Assembly: GCA_965659745.1 (NCBI GenBank)
Contig: CBFHXF010000051.1
Coordinates: forward strand, 1-13,170
Direction: 5' to 3'
DNA from: VMCP01 sp965659745
GTDB lineage: Bacteria; Bacteroidota; Bacteroidia; NS11-12g; UBA955
Length of the DNA stretch: 13,170 bases
A model generated the notes under the pieces. The model made no database searches. It saw only the letters and a list, made by a program, of their open reading frames with translations, and was not told the origin of the DNA. Positions 1 to 6,097 of this stretch are shown one piece after another. Within the stretch, counting starts at the first letter, position 1. Each line of letters opens with the position of its first letter. A program made the position numbers and the translations under genes.

Positions 1-1098
1 TTTAGGATAGTAACTCATGCACAGCACCTTACGTCCGTCTACCTCAATGCCCATGGCATCCCAGGTAAATTTGCGCGATGAGCCCCATGCAAAATCTCTA
101 ACATTTTGTGCTTTGTACTTCCAGGTTTTGGTATTGCTTTGGTCGGCCTGTTGTTCCTTGGCCGTTGCTTCTAAAAGGGTCACAATTTGAACGGGATTTG
201 GTGCATTCTGTGCTTGGTTCCAACGTTGAAACTGCTCTGGCGTTAACACCTCTTTATAATTCATGCATTCTCCTGTTGAGGCAATAACGTGATCGGCAGG
301 AACGGTCATTTCTACTTCGAAATCGCCGAATACCAATGAAAATTCGCCGCGACCCGTAAACTGTTTGTGGTTCCAACCTTGATAATCGGAATACACACAC
401 ATTCTGGGATACCACTGCGAAATGGTAAACAAATCATTGCCGTCTTCCTCGAAATGTTCGTACCCCCCACGGCCTCCAATTTTCATTCTCTCGGGAATTT
501 TGTAATGCCATTTAACGCGAAATTTGAAAGACTTTCCTGGTTTTAAAGCCGTTGCCAAATCAATGCGCATCATGGTATAGTTTACCTTAAAAGGAAGGGG
601 CTTGTTTTTCGCATCGGTAACACTTTCAATAACCACTCCGTATCCGCGGTGGCGTTCTTTAATATCTAAAACCTCTAATGCATCTTTCGTGATGATGGGC
701 TCCTCTGCCGTTCCGCGATTTCCTAAAGATTCGGTGTCGAAGAAGTGACTTTCTGCATTAGGGGCGTGTTCGTTTTCGTCTAGTTGTAACCATAAATAGG
801 TAAGGGCATCAGGCGAATTGTTGGTATATGTGATGGTTTCATCTCCATAAAGCAGTTTATTCTCTTCATCGAGTCGGGCTTTGATCTTATAATCGGCTTT
901 TTGTTGCCAATATTTATGTCCAGGAGCGCCTGAAGCCGTGCGGTATTCGCTGGGATCGGCAAGTATCGTTCCTAGTTGTTCGAATTTATTGCCATGATTC
1001 GAACGGGGATTATTTTGAATATTTTGTGCCGCCGTGAATGAAATTCCCCCGAGAAAAAAAAGGAGGGCGCCGATGGATTTACGGAAATGTGGGTTCAT
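1..1098 (-). CDS. M1-family metallopeptidase, N-terminal part (cut by window start)
   Basis: The frame is open from an ATG at 1098 to base 1 with no stop, giving 366 residues of a longer exported protein. Residues 1-25 look like a Sec signal peptide: a basic start, a hydrophobic core (ALLFFLGGISF), then TAAQ. Residues 60-110 (HKYWQQKADYKIKA, then YGDETITYTNNSPD and YLWLQLDEN) resemble the N-terminal beta-domain of Bacteroidota M1 (gluzincin) aminopeptidases. The segment DLFTISQWYPRMCVYSD near residue 230 is also typical. The zinc site HExxH and the GAMEN-like loop would lie beyond base 1, so catalytic competence cannot be judged. Proteins of this type trim peptides in the periplasm or at the cell surface. 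The gene starts 49 bases after the HupE-like gene on the same strand, so the two are probably co-transcribed. The family call rests on recognising the N-terminal domain only. Confidence 0.82.
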   Translation of the reverse strand, partial: MNPHFRKSIGALLFFLGGISFTAAQNIQNNPRSNHGNKFEQLGTILADPSEYRTASGAPGHKYWQQKADYKIKARLDEENKLLYGDETITYTNNSPDALTYLWLQLDENEHAPNAESHFFDTESLGNRGTAEEPIITKDALEVLDIKERHRGYGVVIESVTDAKNKPLPFKVNYTMMRIDLATALKPGKSFKFRVKWHYKIPERMKIGGRGGYEHFEEDGNDLFTISQWYPRMCVYSDYQGWNHKQFTGRGEFSLVFGDFEVEMTVPADHVIASTGECMNYKEVLTPEQFQRWNQAQNAPNPVQIVTLLEATAKEQQADQSNTKTWKYKAQNVRDFAWGSSRKFTWDAMGIEVDGRKVLCMSYYPK

Positions 1099-1147
1099 AA
1101 AACGGCGAATATACGCAATTCGCAGTGTTTCTTAAGAAATCGGCTGT

Positions 1148-1744
1148 TTAGAAACGGCCCACAAAAAGGTATATTCCGAGTGAAAGTCCGATAATGGCAG
1201 CCGCTTTTATATACGTGTTGGTGAACTCGGGCTTGGCCCTTTGCAAAAGGCTTTGTAGCGACAAAATGAATACGACGAAAAGCAGTTGACCCAGTTCTAA
1301 TCCGACATTAAAGAACAATAAAGGAATGCTGATGGCCTGGCTATGTCCTAAAAGCGATACCAATAATCCCGAAAATCCCATGCCGTGAATCAAACCAAAT
1401 ACAAAAATCAATGCCCCTGAAATCCAAGAAGCTTGTGGTTTTATATACGCATTGATTAATGGTAGTAACGCGCTCAAGGCAATGCTTAAGGCAATAAAGC
1501 GTTCTATCCACGCGGTAGAAAAGGGCACCCATTGTAAAACGCTAATGGCTAGGGTTAGGGAATGGGCCAGGGTGAACAGAGTTACTTGAAAGAAGGCCCG
1601 TTTATATTGTGAAAAGGTAAAGGTTAAAAACGACATCCATAGGAACAACATATGGTCGTAGCCGTTGAAATCTAACAGGTGCTGAAAGCCCATTTTTAAC
1701 CAGAAATCTCCCATATTTAGCGATAATAGCACAAGGTTCGTCAT
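1148..1744 (-). CDS. HupE/UreJ-type membrane protein
   Basis: This 198-residue protein is almost wholly hydrophobic, with about six or seven membrane segments. It matches the HupE/UreJ_2 pattern: GFQHLLDFNGYDHMLF (residues 19-34), TLAHSLTL (58-65), GLIHGMGFSG (117-126) and FNVGLELGQ (145-153). His22, Asp30, His31, His61, His120 and Glu150 are the conserved polar residues inside the membrane. In HupE and UreJ such residues are linked to nickel or cobalt uptake, but the substrate of this subfamily is unknown. No hydrogenase or urease genes are nearby, so a nickel role is only analogy. Met11 (start at 1714) fits the family's usual N-terminus about as well as the ATG at 1744. The gene precedes the M1 peptidase on the same strand and diverges from the DUF6702 gene. 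Confidence 0.85.
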   Translation of the reverse strand: MTNLVLLSLNMGDFWLKMGFQHLLDFNGYDHMLFLWMSFLTFTFSQYKRAFFQVTLFTLAHSLTLAISVLQWVPFSTAWIERFIALSIALSALLPLINAYIKPQASWISGALIFVFGLIHGMGFSGLLVSLLGHSQAISIPLLFFNVGLELGQLLFVVFILSLQSLLQRAKPEFTNTYIKAAAIIGLSLGIYLFVGRF

Positions 1745-1787
1745 TGCGTTGTATTTTGCAGCAGTGAAGCAAAAGCGAACAAAAATA

Positions 1788-2288
1788 ATGTTTTTGGGAT
1801 TGGGGCTCGGACTAATTTTGAGTTTAAGCTCTTGGATGCATCCTTTTTACGTGGGTGTGAGTCATGTGCGGATAAACAAAAATCAAACCGAAGCGCAGAT
1901 AGAAGTTCGGCTGTTTACCGACGACATTCAACTGGCTTTGAAAGAGCGCGGCATTGATTTCAATCCCAAACTCAAGATGCGTGATAGCCTGAGTTTGCAA
2001 AAACTGCAAAAAATATTCCGTCAAGATTTGGCGCTTTTCGCAAAAAATAAAGAAGCCCGCTGGGAAAAGGTCGAATTGAACTTGATTGGTTACGAAGAGG
2101 AATCGGAGGCAACGTGGTTTTATTTAGAGGTGCCGAAATTGCCGACTAAAGTGCAATCATGGAAGTTTCAGAATACATTACTATTCAAAGAACATCCGGA
2201 GCAAGTGCATGTGGTGCATGCAGAAATTGGTCCGGAGTATCGCAAGAGCGAACAATTGAACACAAAACGGAACGCTTTTGAATTTTAG
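1788..2288 (+). CDS. DUF6702-type exported protein
   Basis: I place the start at the ATG at 1788, giving 166 residues. The frame stays open upstream to a TTG at 1749, but the ATG gives a compact signal peptide (MFLGLGLGLILSLSSW) leading straight into the family signature HPFYVGVSHVRIN. The following beta-rich region (EAQIEVRLFTDDIQLALKE) and the late LLFKEHPEQVHVVH segment fit the DUF6702 family of small exported Bacteroidota proteins. Its function is unknown. The family is often found beside HupE/UreJ_2 and M1 peptidase genes, as here, though on the opposite strand in this window. Many HupE_2 proteins elsewhere carry a similar-sized soluble domain before the membrane part, so I infer this may be the separated partner domain. 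A terminator follows 14 bases after the stop. Confidence 0.78.
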   Translation: MFLGLGLGLILSLSSWMHPFYVGVSHVRINKNQTEAQIEVRLFTDDIQLALKERGIDFNPKLKMRDSLSLQKLQKIFRQDLALFAKNKEARWEKVELNLIGYEEESEATWFYLEVPKLPTKVQSWKFQNTLLFKEHPEQVHVVHAEIGPEYRKSEQLNTKRNAFEF

Positions 2289-2294
2289 GGACAG

Positions 2295-2333
2295 CGCCCA
2301 TTAAAAAAGGCTTCCCAAGAGAGAAGCCTTTTT
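2295..2333. repeat. 39-base direct repeat, copy 1
   Basis: This stretch is identical over 39 bases to 3060-3098, in the same orientation, with unrelated sequence before each copy. Both copies carry the terminator hairpin described separately. After the repeat each copy runs into AATTT, but copy 1 has two extra T residues. The two copies bracket the lipoprotein gene. Confidence 0.93.
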
Positions 2334-2335
2334 TT
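2303..2335. terminator. Bidirectional intrinsic terminator between convergent genes
   Basis: The stem GGCTTC (2309-2314) pairs with GAAGCC (2323-2328) around the 8-base loop CCAAGAGA. It is flanked by six A and seven T residues, which extend the pairing to about 12 base pairs. It can stop transcription from the DUF6702 gene on the plus strand (T-tract 2329-2335) and from the lipoprotein gene on the minus strand (A-tract 2303-2308 read as U). Confidence 0.88.
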
Positions 2336-2371
2336 AATTTCAAGGTTTAAACCTCTAAAAATAGGAGTTTT

Positions 2372-2857
2372 TTATTTTTTACTCATGTGAATAGCGTGTT
2401 TCATGCTCGTTAGCGTGAGTGTGGTTTCCGATAAATTAGAAATTTTCATGGTGCCTGAAAACTGTTTCTTGTCTAATTTGAAGTTCTTCACATACAACAT
2501 GCCCGCGTACAAAGCATAATTGGTTTCATAATTGTCGTTTGGACCTGCAAAATCGCATGGGTTTTCGCTGCCTTGGGTTACTTTTAATAGGCGTGTTTCA
2601 ATTCCGTTTGACACCTCACCTGCATCTGAAGTGAATTCAAAATTCATGTTTTTTTCGCAATCGTAAAGTTCATGACGATCGCTACTAAGGCTGTCAATTT
2701 TCCAATTACCTTGCAAAAGCGCTAAAGTGTCGATTCCTATGGTTTCATTTTCCACTGTAGCACCAGATTCACTTTGGTTTGATTCTGTATTCCCTCCAGA
2801 ACAAGAGAAAAACATGGATGTACTCAATAAAATGGTAAAAATAAAAGGCTTGTTCAT
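2372..2857 (-). CDS. Lipocalin-like lipoprotein
   Basis: The 161-residue product begins with a lipoprotein signal: Met-Asn-Lys, a hydrophobic core, and FFSC with Cys19 as the likely lipidated residue. A Ser/Asn/Glu-rich linker (about residues 20-42) follows. The folded part starts with LLQGNWKIDSL (about 48-58), the Gly-x-Trp opening of small lipocalin-like beta-barrels common as Bacteroidota lipoproteins. Two further cysteines (in YDCEKN and NPCDFAG) could form a disulfide. The final beta strands contain LSETTLTLTS. The ligand is unknown. The gene stands alone, with its own predicted promoter and terminators on both sides. Location is probably the outer membrane or its periplasmic face; I see no clear surface-export signal after the cysteine. 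Confidence 0.72.
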   Translation of the reverse strand: MNKPFIFTILLSTSMFFSCSGGNTESNQSESGATVENETIGIDTLALLQGNWKIDSLSSDRHELYDCEKNMNFEFTSDAGEVSNGIETRLLKVTQGSENPCDFAGPNDNYETNYALYAGMLYVKNFKLDKKQFSGTMKISNLSETTLTLTSMKHAIHMSKK

Positions 2858-2861
2858 TTGG

Positions 2862-2893
2862 TAAAACTAACGTGATAGCATTAAATGAGCAAA
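2862..2893 (-). promoter_or_regulatory. Predicted promoter of the lipoprotein gene
   Basis: On the minus strand there is TTTG (2890-2893), then 20 bases, then TAGTTTTA (2862-2869), seven of eight matches to TAnnTTTG. The -7 element ends four bases before the ATG, implying little or no 5' leader. Confidence 0.4.
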
Positions 2894-3059
2894 ATTTGAG
2901 GGAATATTTAACCTATACATAATGCTCCCCAATTTAAGCAATAGGGGCATGTTTACTTATTAAGACATGACAGTAAATTAGATATGTGAGAGTTGTTGAA
3001 ATGTTTCCAAGATATAATGGTGTGAATTTTGACAAAATACAGACTTTATATAATTGTTT

Positions 3060-3098
3060 CGCCCATTAAAAAAGGCTTCCCAAGAGAGAAGCCTTTTT
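3060..3098. repeat. 39-base direct repeat, copy 2
   Basis: Identical to 2295-2333 over the full 39 bases, in the same orientation, 765 bases away. It contains a complete hairpin with flanking A and T runs. The 5' flank (TGTTT) differs from that of copy 1 (ACAG), so identity begins abruptly at CGCCC. Confidence 0.93.
3068..3098 (-). terminator. Intrinsic terminator of the azurin-like gene
   Basis: The stem is GGCTTC (3074-3079) with GAAGCC (3088-3093) and an 8-base loop. Read on the minus strand, it follows the azurin stop by 18 bases and ends in six U residues (3073-3068). It is the same hairpin as at 2303-2335. Confidence 0.85.
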
Positions 3099-3116
3099 AA
3101 TTTATGTACTTAAATA

Positions 3117-3635
3117 TTATTTAACGATAAAATCGCCTTGCATCAAACCGTAATGTGCGGGGAACGTACAAATAAATTTGTAAGTACCGGCTTCAGGAGC
3201 GTTGAAGGTAATGGTTTCGCTTTCGCCAGGACCTAATAATTTGGTGTGAGCAATTACATCGCCTTCACGACCTTTTACTTGGTATTCGTTGTCTTTGGCT
3301 TTTGCAGCAGCTAAGGCATACTCTTCCAAATCAACACCTTGTTTTAGGATGGTCAAATTGTGTCCCATCGCTTCTTTAGGCATGCTGCCTTTGTTGATTA
3401 ATGTTAGCACTACTTGGTCGCCCGCTTTTACTTCTAGGGTTTTCAAATTGTACTTCATGTCGTCGTTAGACTCGATGGTAAGTTCTGAAATGCCTTCTTC
3501 TGAAGTGGGGGCTTCTGTAGTTTCAGTAGTGGTGGTTTCCGCTGCTGGAGTTTCGGTAGTAGCTTCAGAATTTCCGCCGCAAGATGCGAAGAATGCTACG
3601 GTTACGCTTGCAATGATGAATGTGTATTTTTTCAT
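3117..3635 (-). CDS. Azurin-like type 1 copper lipoprotein
   Basis: The ATG at 3635 gives 172 residues. An open GTG lies further up at 3668, but an exact TAnnTTTG promoter element falls between the two, so the ATG is preferred. A lipoprotein signal ends in FFASC with Cys19 as the lipid anchor. A Thr/Glu-rich tether (about residues 23-48) precedes a cupredoxin domain. The type 1 copper side chains are all visible: His92 in MGHNLTI, then Cys156, His161 and Met165 in ICTFPAHYGLMQG. The Cys-5-His-4-Met spacing and the Gly-His-Asn motif are those of azurin. The protein should carry single electrons in the periplasm, perhaps to a cytochrome oxidase or peroxidase, but no partner gene is nearby. It appears to be transcribed alone. 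Confidence 0.93.
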   Translation of the reverse strand: MKKYTFIIASVTVAFFASCGGNSEATTETPAAETTTTETTEAPTSEEGISELTIESNDDMKYNLKTLEVKAGDQVVLTLINKGSMPKEAMGHNLTILKQGVDLEEYALAAAKAKDNEYQVKGREGDVIAHTKLLGPGESETITFNAPEAGTYKFICTFPAHYGLMQGDFIVK

Positions 3636-3650
3636 GGTTCTAATTATAAG

Positions 3651-3658
3651 CAAAGGTA
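3651..3658 (-). promoter_or_regulatory. -7 promoter element of the azurin-like gene
   Basis: The minus strand reads TACCTTTG, an exact match to the Bacteroidota -7 consensus TAnnTTTG, 15 bases before the ATG at 3635. No good TTTG lies at the expected upstream distance. The element lies inside the longer GTG frame and argues against that start. Confidence 0.6.
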
Positions 3659-3753
3659 GGTTTTGCACGGGCCAAATGAAGGTGATAAAGCTTACTTTTG
3701 ATTAAGAAACTTGGGTCTTTCGAGGAATGCGCCCAATTCTTCGATATCTACCG

Positions 3754-4689
3754 TTAAATATGGTATCCGTAGGAAATTCCAAACACCCAGCTGTTTTGCC
3801 ACGCATTGGTTCCAGGGCGTGCTAAGTCCTTGTCGAACACAGAAATTAAGGTGTAATTCACGCTTAAATATTTAGTGAGTCGAGCCGAAAGACCTAAGTC
3901 AATACGACTGTCTAAAATAGCGGGGTAGGTTTGGTAGGGTAAGAATCCTAAATAATTGTATTTGGCGGAATAGCGTTTATCCGGACCAAAATCTTGACTT
4001 CCCCCCATTTGTACTTGCATGCCAAATTCGTTATCTATAAATTCTCCTTTTTGAACACGGGCAATAACTTCTTGGTTTCTCTGTACATACAAATCTTGAT
4101 TGATTACATAGGTTTGTTTTAGCGTTACATAACCCAAGCGCAAATAATACGTATTAAGGAACTTATTTTCAGTGCCTAGTGCAAATTGAGTCTGGCCTTG
4201 ACTGAGGAAACTGGTAGTCATTTTTGCTACGTCTCTTCCCAGGGAATCTTTCGAATAGGTATAACCGGGTAACAATTGCGTTTGAAAGTTCAAACCTCCA
4301 TAAAGGGAGAGGGTGGGATACTCCTCAAAATCAAGACCGAGCTTGCTGTCTAAGAAAAAGTTATCGATATTCTTTCGATTGCTCCAAAAGGCATCGCCAC
4401 GAATATCTCGCTCCCGGTTGCTTACCAATCCTAGGTTGATTTTTAATTGATTGTCCCAACTCAAACGATCGCGCTTTAGATTTGCGGCAGCGTTGGTAAG
4501 GCCGGTAATAGTGATGTTGTTATTCGCTCCACTTGACCAGTTAGGAGAGGAATTGGCGAAGGAAAAATTGACTTTAAATTCGGCGCCGTATTCCCAAATT
4601 CTCTTTTCGGTGGAATCTTTCCGAACGTAACTCTCTGGATTGGCATCCGAGATTCCCGAAAACAGACTTAAAACAGCGGCCAAAAACAT
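3754..4689 (-). CDS. DUF3078-type outer-membrane protein
   Basis: The 311-residue product has a short hydrophobic leader (MFLAAVLSLFSGISDA). It then shows the features of DUF3078 proteins: an early WEYGAEFKVNFSFANSSPNWSSGANN segment (roughly residues 32-57), DRLSWDNQLKINLGL, and FFLDSKLGLDF. Alternating beta-rich stretches run to the C-terminus, which ends SWVFGISYGYHI, as expected of an outer-membrane barrel. The molecular role of the family is unknown. The leader has no Lys or Arg before the hydrophobic core, which is unusual for a signal peptide; no better ATG exists upstream in frame. The gene lies downstream of sucC on the same strand, but a terminator and its own promoter separate them. 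No good terminator follows the stop. Confidence 0.8.
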   Translation of the reverse strand: MFLAAVLSLFSGISDANPESYVRKDSTEKRIWEYGAEFKVNFSFANSSPNWSSGANNNITITGLTNAAANLKRDRLSWDNQLKINLGLVSNRERDIRGDAFWSNRKNIDNFFLDSKLGLDFEEYPTLSLYGGLNFQTQLLPGYTYSKDSLGRDVAKMTTSFLSQGQTQFALGTENKFLNTYYLRLGYVTLKQTYVINQDLYVQRNQEVIARVQKGEFIDNEFGMQVQMGGSQDFGPDKRYSAKYNYLGFLPYQTYPAILDSRIDLGLSARLTKYLSVNYTLISVFDKDLARPGTNAWQNSWVFGISYGYHI

Positions 4690-4693
4690 GGTG

Positions 4694-4725
4694 CAAAATT
4701 CGATGGCAGCAGTCGATTTAGCAAA
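4694..4725 (-). promoter_or_regulatory. Predicted promoter of the DUF3078 gene
   Basis: On the minus strand TTTG (4722-4725) is followed by 20 bases and GAATTTTG (4694-4701), seven of eight matches to TAnnTTTG. The -7 element ends four bases before the ATG at 4689, so the mRNA would have almost no leader. It starts right after the sucC terminator. Confidence 0.5.
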
Positions 4726-4726
4726 T

Positions 4727-4754
4727 AAAAAAAGGCCAATCGAATAGATTGACC
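4727..4754 (-). terminator. Intrinsic terminator of sucC
   Basis: On the minus strand GGTCAATC (4754-4747) pairs with GATTGGCC (4741-4734) around a five-base loop, with one U-G wobble, then seven U residues (4733-4727). On the plus strand the wobble becomes an A-C mismatch, so the structure works best for sucC, whose stop lies 25 bases upstream. Confidence 0.85.
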
Positions 4755-4779
4755 TTTTTAATAGACGTTGATATAAGGA

Positions 4780-6006
4780 TTAAGCGCTAGCGCTTTCTTT
4801 CAATACTTTCTCAACCAATTGAGCGGCTTCTTTCAATACGATGGCTGAATGTACTTTAAGGCCACTTTCGTCGATAACACGCTTGGCTTCTTCGGCATTG
4901 GTACCTTGTAAACGAACGATAATTGGGATTTGGATGTCTCCAATTTTCTTGTACGCTTCTACTACACCATTTGCTACACGGTCGCAACGAACGATTCCAC
5001 CAAAGATATTGATCAAAATAGCTTTTACATTGGGGTCGCTCATGATGATACGGAAACCGGCTTCTACCGTTTCTGCATTGGCAGTACCGCCTACATCTAA
5101 GAAATTAGCAGGCTCACCACCACTTAATTTAATGATATCCATAGTAGCCATAGCCAAACCAGCACCATTAACCATACAACCCACGTTACCGTCAAGTTTC
5201 ACATAGTTAAGGTTGTATTTTCCTGCTTCTACTTCGGTTGGATCCTCTTCAGCTAAATCGCGTAATTCTAAATAATCTTTATGACGGAACAACGCGTTTT
5301 CGTCTAGGCTTACTTTTGCATCAACGGCAATGATTTTATCGTCGGAAGTCTTAAGAACGGGATTGATTTCAAACATCGCAGAATCGGTTTCGTCATAAGC
5401 ACGGTAAAGTGCGGTTACGAATTTCACCATTTCTTTGAATGCGGTACCTTCCAGTCCAAGATTGAATGCAATTTTGCGGGCTTGGAATGGCTGTAAACCG
5501 GTTGCTGGGTGGATCCACTCTTTATAAATCTTTTCAGGTGTATGTTCGGCTACTTCTTCAATATCCATACCCCCTTCGGTAGTATAGATAATTACGTTGC
5601 GTTTGGTAGCACGGTCTAACAATACACTCATGTAATATTCTTTAGGTTCGTTCGGACCTGGGTAAAAAACGTCTTGGGCAACCAAAACTTTGTTCACTAC
5701 TTTTCCGGCTTCTCCTGTTTGGATGGTTACTAAGGTACCTCCTAACATGTTTTTTGCAATATCTTGAGCGCTCTCAGGCGATTTTGCAACCTGTACACCG
5801 CGCTGTTCGCTGCCTTGAATCTTTCCTTTACCGCGTCCACCTGCGTGAATTTGTGCTTTTACTACACACCAATCGCTGTTGTACTCAGACGCTACTTTTT
5901 CAGCCGCTGCCTTTGCTTCTTCTGGGGTTTCGGCTACAAAGCCATTTTGAACCGCAACTCCGTACGATTTTAAAATTTCTTTTGCTTGATATTCGTGAAT
6001 GTTCAT
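4780..6006 (-). CDS. sucC: Succinate-CoA ligase (ADP-forming), beta subunit
   Basis: This 408-residue protein is SucC, which with the alpha subunit converts succinyl-CoA to succinate while making ATP or GTP in the TCA cycle. The N-terminal ATP-grasp part starts MNIHEYQAKEIL and contains KAQIHAGGRGKGK (50-62). Glu213, Asn215 and Asp229 (in FEINP and AVDAK) match the E. coli positions E197, N199 and D213 with a constant offset of 16. Asn and Asp are the magnesium ligands. The C-terminal ligase domain has LDGNVGCMVNGAGLAM (271-286), FLDVGGTA (302-309) and NIFGGIVRCD (333-342). Length exceeds the 388 residues of E. coli by a small insert. sucD is not adjacent. The gene diverges from the ABC ATPase gene across 91 bases and has its own terminator. 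Confidence 0.98.
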   Translation of the reverse strand: MNIHEYQAKEILKSYGVAVQNGFVAETPEEAKAAAEKVASEYNSDWCVVKAQIHAGGRGKGKIQGSEQRGVQVAKSPESAQDIAKNMLGGTLVTIQTGEAGKVVNKVLVAQDVFYPGPNEPKEYYMSVLLDRATKRNVIIYTTEGGMDIEEVAEHTPEKIYKEWIHPATGLQPFQARKIAFNLGLEGTAFKEMVKFVTALYRAYDETDSAMFEINPVLKTSDDKIIAVDAKVSLDENALFRHKDYLELRDLAEEDPTEVEAGKYNLNYVKLDGNVGCMVNGAGLAMATMDIIKLSGGEPANFLDVGGTANAETVEAGFRIIMSDPNVKAILINIFGGIVRCDRVANGVVEAYKKIGDIQIPIIVRLQGTNAEEAKRVIDESGLKVHSAIVLKEAAQLVEKVLKESASA

Positions 6007-6034
6007 ATAGATTTCGGATTATGCTACTTGCTGT

Positions 6035-6065
6035 GTTGAATCCGTTGCGAAAATAACTAACTTTG
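6035..6065 (+). promoter_or_regulatory. Predicted promoter of the LolD-type gene
   Basis: GTTG (6035-6038, three of four matches to TTTG) is followed by 19 bases and TAACTTTG (6058-6065), an exact TAnnTTTG. Transcription would start near 6070-6072, leaving room for the TTG starts at 6086 or 6098. It lies in the spacer divergent from sucC. Confidence 0.55.
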
Positions 6066-6097
6066 AGGCCATTCGCGTAAATTATTTGTTAAAAACA

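Noticed and set aside
780..962. 60-codon minus-strand frame near the window start
   Set aside because: It lies in another frame of the M1 peptidase gene, whose own frame is open over the whole 1098 bases.
1054..1061. Run of eight A (T8 in the gene) in the M1 signal peptide as a phase-variation tract
   Set aside because: It is short and encodes Phe-rich signal sequence, where such runs are common; nothing else suggests switching.
1128..1139. Palindrome TTTCTTAAGAAA between the HupE-like and M1 genes
   Set aside because: It is a single short AT-rich palindrome with no T-run or second copy; chance is a sufficient explanation.
1752..1758. TATTTTG before the DUF6702 start as a -7 promoter box
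   Set aside because: It is one base short of TAnnTTTG and no TTTG lies at the proper distance upstream.
3029..3054. TTGACA and TATAAT on the plus strand, resembling an E. coli sigma-70 promoter
   Set aside because: The spacer is only 14 bases, the phylum does not use this consensus, and a transcript would run straight into the terminator at 3068-3098.
3289..3705. 138-codon plus-strand frame over the azurin-like gene
   Set aside because: It is the mirror of the Thr/Glu-rich linker (giving Val/Ser-rich sequence) and of conserved copper-protein codons; a shadow of the real gene.
3721..3743. Hairpin CGAGGAAT / ATTCTTCG downstream of the DUF3078 gene
   Set aside because: On the relevant minus strand it has an A-C mismatch and no U-tract, so it does not qualify as a terminator.
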